Shown here piece by piece: positions 55,367-64,000 of a stretch of DNA of 64,000 bases (within the stretch, counting starts at the first letter, position 1; every line of letters begins with the position of its first letter). A program made the translations under genes and the position numbers. Origin of the DNA: Perkinsus olseni (taxonomy: Eukaryota > Perkinsozoa > Perkinsida > Perkinsidae); the NCBI GenBank assembly GCA_013115135.1, contig JABANP010000003.1:124001-188000 (forward strand), written 5' to 3'. The notes under the pieces are model-generated. The model worked only from the letters and a program-made list of their open reading frames with translations. It ran no database searches and was not told the origin of the DNA.

Positions 55367-56103
55367 TCACTGCCTCCGGAGCTCTACAGAAGGAAGAAAG
55401 GGTGGGAGGCCTTGGACCGCGAAGAGCCGCACCTCCAGCAAGGTGGCGAGGAGCTGAGGTAGCCCCATGCGATCTGCGTCTACTGCGCAGCGTGCTCGGT
55501 TAATAGGCGAGTTCCAACACAGTCGGGAAAGCACCTGCGATTCGCGGACTGTGAACGCCGGATACGATGAGGAGGCCCATGAACCGATAGACAGCTCCCC
55601 CCTCGCCACCCGCAATGCAAGTTGAGAGAGTTTCTGATCGTCCAGGGTTAGAAACTCGTACGAGAAGATGGTATACAGCAGGATATAGTTCCTCTGGCGA
55701 TGCGCTCGCCCCATCGTAGATATGTTTCAGCTCCCGGGCAATCGCCTGGCATGCGAATGTGTCATACTGGTTTCGTCGACTACGGTTAGCTCACCTTTTC
55801 GGCACCAGGAAGACTGTGATCTCCACCACATCGAGATATGTGAGCCTCAAGGCGGTCGACACTCCCCATTAATTTTGGGTCGAGAGGTCCACCAGAGGCC
55901 TGTTCCAGCCTGAGATTGGGAGGATTGGGCGACCGGGACTCAAACATCTGCTGACCCAATCGGGCGGGTCGGTGAAGGGAGAGCTCTGGGAAGGCGCGAA
56001 AGGAGATCCGTGCTTCCTTGTCGACAAAGTTCTGACTGGGACTGAGTCCAGAGCTGAAGCAGAAACAGGTAAATAGCACATACGGAGAAATCACACGCAG
56101 CAT
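55367..56103 (-). CDS. Possible secreted or organelle-targeted protein, multi-exon
   Basis: The ATG at 56103 gives a hydrophobic leader (MLRVISPYVLFTCFCFSSG) and a polar region up to a donor GAAAAG|GTGAGC near 55796. A further frame at 55714-55510 (YTIFSYEFLTLDDQKLSQLA) looks coding. More exons may extend to 55078. No family is recognised; targeting is inferred from the leader alone. Confidence 0.35.
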
Positions 56104-56439
56104 AGAAATTTGACTTCTATTATCAAAGTGCGTCCGAAAGTCGCGCAGAGCAGCCGAATGCACGTGGCAAAGATTTGCGAGGCAAAGATGAGGAAGCTAC
56201 CCTGTTCTGTGCACGGTTAGGTCCGGGCAGCTGCAGCGGTGCTACGCATGGCTCTTGTTTCAGGCGGAGCGCGGGTTCTCTCGGACCGCTTGGCACCTAG
56301 AAGGAAAGTCTGAGTTCGGCCGCGGAACGGATCGATTTATTTGCGTCGAGTTGAACCTCGAAACTTTACTGGACAGACAGAATATACACACGAGTCGCTG
56401 AGAGCACAAGTAAGAAATGAGCAAAAGCTCTAAGTTAAC

Positions 56440-56760
56440 GCCCCCGGCTACCTCTCTCGCGCGGGACAGCTCCTCGCACAAGTGTGCCTCCCTAAAGGAA
56501 ACGGCATCTCCGATCCATATGGCGTGAACGAGAGGTGAAGCCGTCACTGCAAGCGGAACGCACCGTTGGCGTAGTTCCAGGACTATGCGCTCGTAGTGGT
56601 TCCGCATACACTCCAGAGCATCTGAGTTGGGTGGGTCGACCATCTCCTCCAAAACCGAACGTTCTTCTTCCGTCTTAGATGAGAGCGCCTTCTCCTGAAG
56701 AAGTGTGGCTCTGATCTTCAAGGAACATACTGCCGACACTTGTGATTGCGAAGGCCTGGA
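56440..56760 (-). CDS. Exon of an unrecognised gene
   Basis: A minus-strand open stretch with coding character (LQEKALSSKTEEERSVLEEM; YERIVLELRQRCVPLAV) reaches a donor-like GAGAG|GTAGCC near 56453. No in-frame ATG is at its 5' side, so it is probably internal. It lies just downstream of tRNA-Gly and could belong to the same gene as the preceding entry. Confidence 0.35.
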
Positions 56761-56783
56761 TCATTGCGAATAATAACCGAAAA

Positions 56784-56855
56784 TGCACCGCCCGGGAATC
56801 GAACCCGGACCATCTGCTTGGAAGGCAGATATCCTAACCATTAGACTAGCGGTGC
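56784..56855 (-). tRNA. tRNA-Gly (anticodon TCC)
   Basis: On the minus strand: acceptor GCACCGC pairs perfectly with GCGGTGC, the D arm contains CTAATGGTTAGG, the anticodon arm is TCTGC-CTTCCAA-GCAGA with anticodon TCC, and the T arm is CCGGG-TTCGATT-CCCGG. The discriminator is A at 56784. It has no intron, and CCA is not encoded. Confidence 0.96.
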
Positions 56856-56932
56856 TTATGTGATCCACAGGCGGTCAAACAAACTCAGCCCGCCATGAGT
56901 CCCAGCCGTCTACCGTTGCAGCCGGGGCTTGT

Positions 56933-59530
56933 TCACATGCCTGACTCGCCTCGAGCCGCCCCATGGTGAAGTACTCGGACAACGTCTTTCACTTCATTGA
57001 GTGCATCATCCCGCTCTCCTGTCATGCTCTCCAATTCTGCACTCAGTCGCCGAACCTCCGCACGCTGGGCCTCTAATTCCGACAGCAACTCCGGTGAGCC
57101 AGATGCCTGCGGATGGGTACGTATTTTCTCTCAGAGAATGAGGCGTTCCGGAGAAATTCCAAGACCAGATTATTCACACGCCCGTCATACCTGGCTTCTA
57201 GCCTCTATGAGTTCCGCTTCCAGCCTAGCAGCGGCCTCTCGGTTGGAAGCTGCGGCGGCAGTGACGGACACCAATTCCTTACATAGCCCACATGAGAACG
57301 ATCGTAACAAGTCCCACGTTTGAGAGTGTTTCGCGGGTACGTCATGCAGCTTTCTCATCTCCATCCTGTGCTTCTCGTTGATCTCCTCCATGTGGCGTTC
57401 AGCCTCTTGCGAACGCTCCAACATTCCTGCGTGGAGACGTTGGAGCTCAGTTCTAGCAGCCTCCAGTTGCACCTTCAGGCAGTACGAGGCCTCCAGTGGC
57501 CGACAGACCTGGCGCAGTGAGCCCCCCGAGGGACAGCAGCTACCTTCACATCCTCGATGTGTTGCTCCTTCGCCCCCATGTTCTCTCTGTGGACACGCTT
57601 CACTTCCTCTAGCTCAGCAAGGGATGCTCGGTTGTTTCGTCCAACGAGATTCTCCAGGTTCTCCCGCCAGCCCTTGAACTCAGTTTTGAGCTCTTCCATA
57701 GTGCGAGTCATTGTCTCCTCGAGTTCTTGCTGGTTGAAGGCCTGGCAAGCGAGAAACTCGGATGAGCAGCTAGGAAGTAATCGCCCGGAACCTCTCCGTT
57801 GATGGTCAGTTACAGCGAATGACAGTAGCTGACGTAGAGTGAGAACAGGACGGAGAACACCTGACTCATTCCGGCATGGCTAAGCTCGCGAGCTACCGTG
57901 GAGCTCAGACTGCCCCGCTTCTCGGTGCTATCGATCGTTGCAATCCTCGGACGGTTGACAACCTTGCTCATTCGCAGAGCAAACTGCAGAGTATTCATAG
58001 TCTGCCGATACTCGTTCTCGTTCCTGCCAAACGACGCGAACTAACCCGTGCTAGAAGTCGTAGCCTCGACTTGTACCAGGTCTGGGTTTTTAGCGGGAGC
58101 CTACCTCCGCTCGGGGTTGATAGTTGCTATCATACAGGTCTTACAGTTCCCGCCTAGAGAGTCTTGGAGAAGGCGAGTGAGTAGAGACTCTCTATAAGGG
58201 ACGTGCGAGCTGCCGTTGTTGAGTGCTTCAACAACACGACCCAACACGGACAAGCTCGTATTGATCTCTCCGGCCTCTTTAACGCCGTCTTTGTTCACCT
58301 GATACGGCACAAGTCGAATCATGGAAGGAGCTGCTCTTCACGGGTCTCACCTTGCTCCTTTTCACGTTCTCGCTTCCCGCTAGGTCAATCATGACGAGCT
58401 TCGATCGTCGCCCTGCAGAACTTGTGAAGTTGATGGTGAATACTGCATGTGATCGACTAGATGACTCGTTGCATTCCGTCTGGCCGGAAGTGCAGCATCT
58501 TGCACCCATCTTGGAGAACCTCGAAGGACAATTGTCGACAGATGAGCAAGGTGGCCTGGGCGAACCTCCAAGGCCTGCGACTCGTTCTTCACTAGTATCT
58601 CCTTGATACCCCGAACGTGGATCCTCGTGCTGTTGCCGCAGATTTCCAGCGTGGCCGCACTCCCCGCCACGGACGCAGCCCTGGCTTCCGTGTTGAAGAG
58701 ATCCACGAGCTTCTTCCCGTAGATCTCCAGAAAGGAAACCGAGATACTTGATCCCGGTCGTGTCTTGAGTTTATAGAACAGTTCTCCGAATGACTGCGGA
58801 ATCAAACCTGCTGCACCTCGTTGCTCGAACTTCCACGCGAGATGCCCAGTCCAGAGACGAAAAATAGGGAAAAGCGAGGGACGCAGGCACACGGCGCTCG
58901 GGGAGGTCGCTCCAACGCAACGACGGTCGCACCTTTATTTTCCGTATTGCCCATCATAGTATACGTCTTGCCGCTGCCGGTGACGCCGTACCTGCGAAGA
59001 CACGGGGCACCGGGAAAGGGGCGAAGTGCAATGTATTAATGTAGCTTCACAAAGAGGTAATCATGAGGGGATCTTCCTAATCGTGAATTCCTCGTTAAAC
59101 ACGAAAAGCAGCACTCGTTGCGGCGTGTCCATCACGCCCCCATCGACGATTTTTTGAGCAGACTGTATCGGCAGCTCGGGCAACGTAGTACAGAGTGCCG
59201 TTGGCCGAACATACATTGCTCGCAGGTGCACCAGCTTCTCAAGCGCCTGGCTTCGTCACACAATCAACGGGGGATAGCATGATACAGTTTCAATGCGGCA
59301 TTGAGAAAGGCCAGCAACAAGATTACGCGAAAACTGCGCCGTTGAACCCGTCAAGAACAGAGTCCAACACCTCCCCAACTGTTGCGTTGTATACGTCTTC
59401 TTGTGTTGCCTCTGGGCCGAAAACGTTGGAGTACGAGGAAGATACTGCTGTCTACTTGCACAGTCTTGTCGATTGGATCCACGGTATACCTGGGCCAAGC
59501 ATACACTCGCGGAGACTCTCTCCGTAAGAA
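56933..59530 (-). CDS. Kinesin with N-terminal motor and C-terminal coiled coil
   Basis: A microtubule motor. Motor motifs in order: [15 protein letters not shown] (about 59.43 kb), [10 protein letters not shown], then after an intron of about 330 nt the P-loop [14 protein letters not shown] (about 58.97 kb). [27 protein letters not shown], switch [13 protein letters not shown] (58.45 kb), switch [11 protein letters not shown] (58.38 kb), [18 protein letters not shown] and [17 protein letters not shown] follow. Then [16 protein letters not shown] (about 57.98 kb) and coiled coil ([36 protein letters not shown]), ending [11 protein letters not shown] before TGA at 56933-56935. The other introns are about 45-130 nt. 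The first exons upstream of 59.45 kb are not resolved; a [11 protein letters not shown] stretch there fits the family but needs a frame change. Confidence 0.88.
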
Positions 59531-60367
59531 GATGGCAACTGGATAGTCATTGTCTTGCTAATGAGGCCCGCATATACTAAGAACGCGCCTTCGCCAACGG
59601 TGAGAATATGTAACTCCCCAACGGCTCACCATGGAGATGCACCAGCCCCTGGCTCATCTGGAGAAGGCAGACCGAATTGGGCTGTTAGCGATTGGTTGGG
59701 CTTCTCCACACAGTGAGATCTATTATCTGATGGAAGCTCCGGCCTCGACCGAACCACCACCTGACAGCGACTAAATGACGCTGCAGAGCCCCGGCACGAA
59801 CAAAATACGGTTGAGACCACAGCTCCGTCAGCGTCGGGCCAAGAAGCGGGAAACGGCTTACTTTGACGCACTCATCAGACAACCTATGACTGCTGTGTGT
59901 CGTGCTGGGGGTGCCCGGCATGGCCAAACGCTGGACGCACAGTATACTCCTAACCCGCTCCCCACGAGACTCCAGACAGCAAAATTTCTCAGCCGCAAAG
60001 TGAACAGAAACACCCGCTCCATTAAGACCCATATGGGGTCGACCTACGAAAGACATGCCAGTCTCCAACACCTCGGGTGCGCACCAAGCGATATCAACAG
60101 AAGAGGATAATACCGTGGCTCCCTCACCGCGCTCATTAATTCAGTAACGCAACCGACAGGAGCGTTTCGGAGGTTTACAAAGTATTAGAATATGAAGCTT
60201 GCAACTGCTTATCACAGAAAAGTCTTCAACACATAAACTCAAATCAAAATCATAGGCAAATCATAGAACGTCACTGAGCGTTTCAATACGCAAGTGACTG
60301 AAAGTGGAAAGACCACGCGACTCGACCTAAACATACGGCAAAATTCAGCGTTTAGAGACGACCAGAA
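59531..60367. other. Upstream of kinesin, unresolved
   Basis: Minus-strand frames here (for example ELHILTVGEGAFLVYAGL near 59600) look partly coding and may be 5' exons of the kinesin or of a separate gene. I cannot fix a start or joins. Confidence 0.25.
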
Positions 60368-60797
60368 TTAGATGGTGGGGCAAGGATAGGGATTGCCCAC
60401 ACAGCCGGGGTCGGTGCTCTCAAAACACAAACTACCATCAGCCTTCTCGAGGATACCGAAGCAGACCGGAGGGTTCTGCCAAGATCTTGCAATACGAGCC
60501 CCACTTAGAGTTCTTGCAACCACTCAAACCATTGCACACATCCTCACAGGTCGGAGGAACCACAGGGCAAGAGACCGGCTGATAGACAGAATCATCGCAG
60601 GAAGGATCAGTCGGTTGGAAGCAATAGTCATTATTGCCCTTCTCAAGAAGGCCGAAGCATACACCATTACCCTTACAGTAAGAGCCCCAACCATAGCTCG
60701 CGCATGAAGGAGTCGCGTCACACAGCTTCTGACAGTAGTCGTCAGGACTGGCCAGAACAAGACCAAGGAAAGCTGCCAGCACAGCGAACGACTTCAT
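60368..60797 (-). CDS. Small secreted Cys-rich protein, copy 1 (one frame break)
   Basis: The ATG at 60797 starts a signal peptide (MKSFAVLAAFLGLVLAS). The mature part has two homologous modules of about 55 residues: CASYGWGSYCKGNGVCFGLL with YCFQPTDPSCDDS, and CKNSKWGSYCK with a following Cys-rich half. The frame changes at about 60479-60484 (one base more than copy 2); the paralogous frame ends with TAA at 60368-60370. It is a near twin of the gene at 61748-62173, same strand, 0.95 kb apart. Family not recognised outside such organisms; I do not assign a function. Confidence 0.8.
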
Positions 60798-61747
60798 TAA
60801 GAAAACGAGTAGAAAGGAATAACAGCGAGTGTTGTTTCGAGCCGAAGGTAGGCGCAAGCCTAGCCCAGCTAAGCCTAGCGTACAACGCTAGTTGCACAAC
60901 AGGACACGTCCACATCCTCCACAAAAGACGGGACGCCTAGTATTCTGACGAGGACGCTCCTACCTGGGGAGGCGGGGTGAATGGGCAACACCAAAAGTAA
61001 AAGACGCGCTCTGCTTATTTGCTACCAAGGAATACTAGCCTGTGTGACGCACCTGCCCGCCCGTGCTCACGAATGTCTTTCAGCCCGGCTGAACTAGACA
61101 CCGCCTCTAGTGGCTTCCCGGGACCTTCGGTGGTATTACTTTCAAATATCGCCGAATACACAACTCAGCGAACCACAGGAGATGGCCACTGGAGTGACAC
61201 TATCGGAACCAGCCTAAATTCGTCCTCGTTCTTTCCTCCTACAAGGAACCGACAGGCTACCCATTTCAACAAGATCGTCCTGTAGTCTATCCCTGCTCCC
61301 GTTTCACGTTCGAAAAACTGAGAAATCTAGAGGTAACACTGCTAAATTCCAAATCCATACTCTACCAGCCTACGATGGAATCACGCATTCCTACCAGCAA
61401 CAATTGATTGATGATGAACAAACAATCACCACCTCGCGATCTTCCGACGTATCGACCTAATCAACAATGCAGCATCCGTGAAAAGGCTAAAAACAAGATC
61501 CTCGAACTGACACGTGTAAACTTGCCACCATTAACGCTAAAACGCAACAGATTCTATTGAACAGGAACAGACCTTTAGAAGATTCATAGAGTTTCACAAC
61601 AACAAAGAGGATTTAAAACAGCTCATCCTAGAGGACCCTCTGGGTAAGAGGCAGACGAAACCAAGCGCTCATATCGAGTGCCATACAACGTTCATATTAA
61701 AAAAGTTCTCCTTCACGAGAAGGGACATGATGGGGAGTCTACAGATC
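60798..61747. other. Spacer between Cys-rich twins, no gene seen
   Basis: It should hold the promoter of copy 1. Its left 100 nt is similar in style to the region upstream of copy 2 (AAGCCTAGC...TAGC motifs), consistent with a tandem duplication including flanks. No coding frame is supported. Confidence 0.45.
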
Positions 61748-62173
61748 TCACAAGTTCGGACAGGGATAAGGAACACCGGCACAACCGGAGTCGGTTTTCT
61801 CGTAGCACACACTCCCATCAGCCTTCTGGAGGACACCGAAGCAGACCGGAGGGTTCTGCCAAGTCTTGCAATACGAGCCCCACTTAGAGTTCTTGCAACC
61901 ACTCAAACCGTTACACACATCCTCACAGCTAGGAGGGACCACCGGGCAAGAGACGGGCTGATAGACAGAATCGTCACAGGAAGGGTCAGTAGGCTGGAAG
62001 CAATAACCACCATCCTTGTTAAGGAGCCCGAAGCATACACCGTTGCCCTTACAGTAGGAGCCCCAACCATAACTCGCGCACAAGGGAGTCTCGTCACACA
62101 GCTGCTGGCAGTACTCGTCAGGGCTGGCCAGAGCCGTAGCGAGTAGAGCTGCAAGAACACCGAAGGACTTCAT
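61748..62173 (-). CDS. Small secreted Cys-rich protein, copy 2 (intact)
   Basis: A 141-residue protein from the ATG at 62173 to TGA at 61748-61750, no intron. Signal peptide MKSFGVLAALLATALAS, then two modules: residues about 20-78 (CDETPLCASYGWGSYCKGNG ... SCPVVPP) and about 79-138 (CEDVCNGLSGCKNSKWGSYC ... SGCAGVPYPC). Shared spacing C-x3-C-x5-C-x8-C in each module shows internal duplication. All Cys count to an even number per module as far as I can see, suiting disulfides. Likely secreted; role unknown. Confidence 0.88.
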   Translation of the reverse strand: MKSFGVLAALLATALASPDEYCQQLCDETPLCASYGWGSYCKGNGVCFGLLNKDGGYCFQPTDPSCDDSVYQPVSCPVVPPSCEDVCNGLSGCKNSKWGSYCKTWQNPPVCFGVLQKADGSVCYEKTDSGCAGVPYPCPNL

Positions 62174-62675
62174 AAAGGCAATATCAACTAAAAAGGAGAA
62201 ATGTTGTTGGCAAGATTCAACAAACCGCGAACACTACAATTTGACGAGAGAAGAGAACGAGCAAAGCCTAGCGAATTGAACCACGCTACGAGCACGACCG
62301 CGCCAGTTCAAATCCGTCACAAACACTGGGACGATTGAGTGGCAGGAAATCTGACTCGGGCATCGCTATGCTAGAAATGACGCAGGTCTCGTCAGAATAC
62401 CTGAACAGCTTAGTACGACTCCACAGAGAATTGCAGAGTTTTATCCGCGGGTGTTCGTGACCAACTCATTCGAAAGATCATCAGATTGATCGACTACTCA
62501 AACAAAACTCTCCACGTGACGAGAGAATCCTGTTAGCTGCAACATGTTCATTTTCCATTACTAGGAGGGTCATGCTGGACGAAGTCTGAGATGTGAGCAG
62601 CTACCCAGTAGAAATAGGGCCGTACTGCAGAACGAGCCAGTCACTGGTGTACCAGAGTCCCCGTGTATCTTGCTG
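62174..62675. other. Intergenic, no gene seen
   Basis: It should contain the promoter of Cys-rich copy 2 and the 3' end region of the membrane protein gene. No frame or motif stands out. Confidence 0.45.
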
Positions 62676-63916
62676 TCATTGCGGCCGTCTGCGCATCGCC
62701 GAGGTTCCATCAGCATTTTGTCCAACTGCCATATTCGGGTGGTAGTAGCGGTTGCGGTCCTCCTCGTCATCCTCGCTGTCATCGGACATCTCACCATTAC
62801 GAACTTTCTCCTGAGGGCATGGCGATAGGACTTCCCCTGGCCTTCGCCTCGTGGGTGGTAGCGCACTCAAGTCAGATGCCGCGAGGTTACTGGACCGAAC
62901 GGTTAACGCACCGCGTCCGAGAGGCACTCGCGAAAAATAGCGTTATTCGACAGACCTGATCGGTCGGGCTCAAGGAATAGAACCACGGAATATCTTCAGC
63001 TCGGCAGAACTCCGTACCATCTCCTCCAGCCTCCACAACATCTAAGAATTCGACAATAAGAAGACCGAATCACAAGCCCGGAAGCTCGCAGACGCAATGC
63101 GAAGATTCTCTCACTCGCGTAGCTTATGGCGTACAGGGTAAGTTGAAGAGGCACAGGATGAGGGGAATGACGCCGAAGGGAACAATGATGAGATGAAGAC
63201 GAGGGCCGCAATAAAAAATGATGTCGATGGGGTAAGGCAGCACGTCCGAGCTGAAAAAGACAAGGAGTTGGAGGGGTCCGAGGACAAGCGGTAGGATACG
63301 CCATGGACTCGACTAGAGGATTCGTGAAGGCTGCCGCGACCATAGCGGCGCCCATCTTGGCAGTCTGATGTTGCTCCGCCTGACCACTCTTCATGATGAG
63401 ATAGTTCTACCAAGGATTCAGGTGAGAGTTGGAGTACGTAGCGGCCCTACGCCTGGGAGAAGCTGCGCGTAGAAGGAGCGCACTTTGAACCCGAAGTGGA
63501 TGCCATAGGTTATCCACCTGACTGAGGTACTATCATTCACTCGTGCAAAACCTCTCGCGGGAGGCCTCGTAGCTGCAGAGCGTGAAGGGAAGGCGGTACC
63601 ACTCACAGGATCCCCGATAGGAATAGCATAGACACGTAGAGGCGGGAGAGAGGGAGCTTCCCAGTTCCAGTTGACATGGCCAGAGCCGCCATACCAACCA
63701 TCACAGTCATCAGAGAGAAACTCCAGGTCAATATCGGGTTCCAATAGAGGAGCTCTGAGTGCAAGGAGGAGGCAGAACAGTCCTTGGCCAGTCTAGGTGT
63801 GATCTACCATCCCTCAGCCACGGTATGTACTGTACAGCTTCGTGAAGGTAGAAGTGGGTAATTATCGAGCAGTTGGTGATGGTGATCACAGCCAGCGACG
63901 TGGCGCTAACCACCAT
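62676..63916 (-). CDS. Multipass membrane protein, 3' part (5' end outside window)
   Basis: Exons read as membrane segments: VVSATSLAVITITNCSIITH (63.9 kb), after a 53-nt intron LLYWNPILTWSFSLMTVMVG and LYVSMLFLSGIL (63.6-63.75 kb), AAMVAAAFTNPLVESMAYP (63.3 kb) and a hydrophobic stretch near 63.15-63.25 kb. The C-terminus is acidic and cytosolic in style (MSDDSEDDEEDRNRYYHP), ending with TGA at 62676-62678. Introns have clear GTGAGT or GTAGAT donors. A transporter or receptor is likely; the family is not recognised. The gene continues to the right of the window. Confidence 0.6.
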
Positions 63917-64000
63917 TCCTAAGACAGAGCGGCCCCGGGATAGAGGAGAATAACAGTATCACCTCCCTTAAGAGGAAGACAACAGCAAGAGCTGCAACTC

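Noticed and set aside
55111..55503. 130-codon plus-strand frame
   Set aside because: No domain or coding pattern; the minus strand shows a better candidate exon over the same bases.

Overview
The window is nuclear DNA of a unicellular eukaryote, most likely an alveolate of the Perkinsus type. Coding sequence is cut by many very short GT-AG introns (mostly about 36-60 nt). All three stop codons end genes. There are eukaryotic tRNAs, Rab6, syntaxin-16, kinesin and MRP-type ABC genes, and a tandem family of secreted subtilisin-like proteases with propeptides like those described from Perkinsus. A 12-nt match to the 3' end of the dinoflagellate/Perkinsus spliced leader agrees with this but is weak. 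I recognise the organism only by gene style, so genus is an inference.

Layout. 0.2-7.2 kb: a large ABCC (MRP-type) transporter on the minus strand with more than 20 short introns and one frame break in nucleotide-binding domain 1. 7.8-11 kb: a possible small membrane protein, tRNA-Ala(CGC) and an unrecognised gene. 11.3-12.2 kb: an intact Rab6 GTPase, minus strand. 13.1-20.2 kb: a long intron-rich coiled-coil gene (or two adjoining genes), plus strand, with an embedded globular domain and a C-terminal part made of Trp-rich helices resembling Sfi1/centrin-binding repeats. 20.2-23.6 kb: gene-poor. 23.8-38.8 kb: a plus-strand array of five subtilase loci: one intact gene, two complete or near-complete copies with single-base frame breaks, one clear pseudogene, and one C-terminal fragment fused to a displaced piece of the coiled-coil gene. 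A 773-bp foldback element with near-identical 237-bp arms lies inside the array. 39.8-47.7 kb: five minus-strand genes or gene models: a divergent ABCC-like transporter, a coiled-coil protein, a ZNRD2-like zinc-ribbon protein and syntaxin-16, closely packed. 49.1-53 kb: a deleted subtilase relic and another frame-broken subtilase. 54-59.5 kb: minus-strand genes including a kinesin, with tRNA-Gly(TCC) just downstream. 60.4-62.2 kb: two tandem small secreted Cys-rich proteins. 62.7 kb to the end: the 3' part of a multipass membrane protein that runs off the window.

Themes. Housekeeping membrane-traffic genes (Rab6 and syntaxin-16 both act at endosome-to-Golgi traffic) sit beside lineage-specific families that change fast by duplication: subtilases and Cys-rich secreted proteins. 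Two related subtilase copies have Cys where the catalytic Ser should be. Single-base frame breaks recur in many otherwise well-conserved genes, so either the assembly has indel errors or many copies are recent pseudogenes; read-level evidence is needed to decide. Exon limits given here come from reading splice signals and frame by eye.
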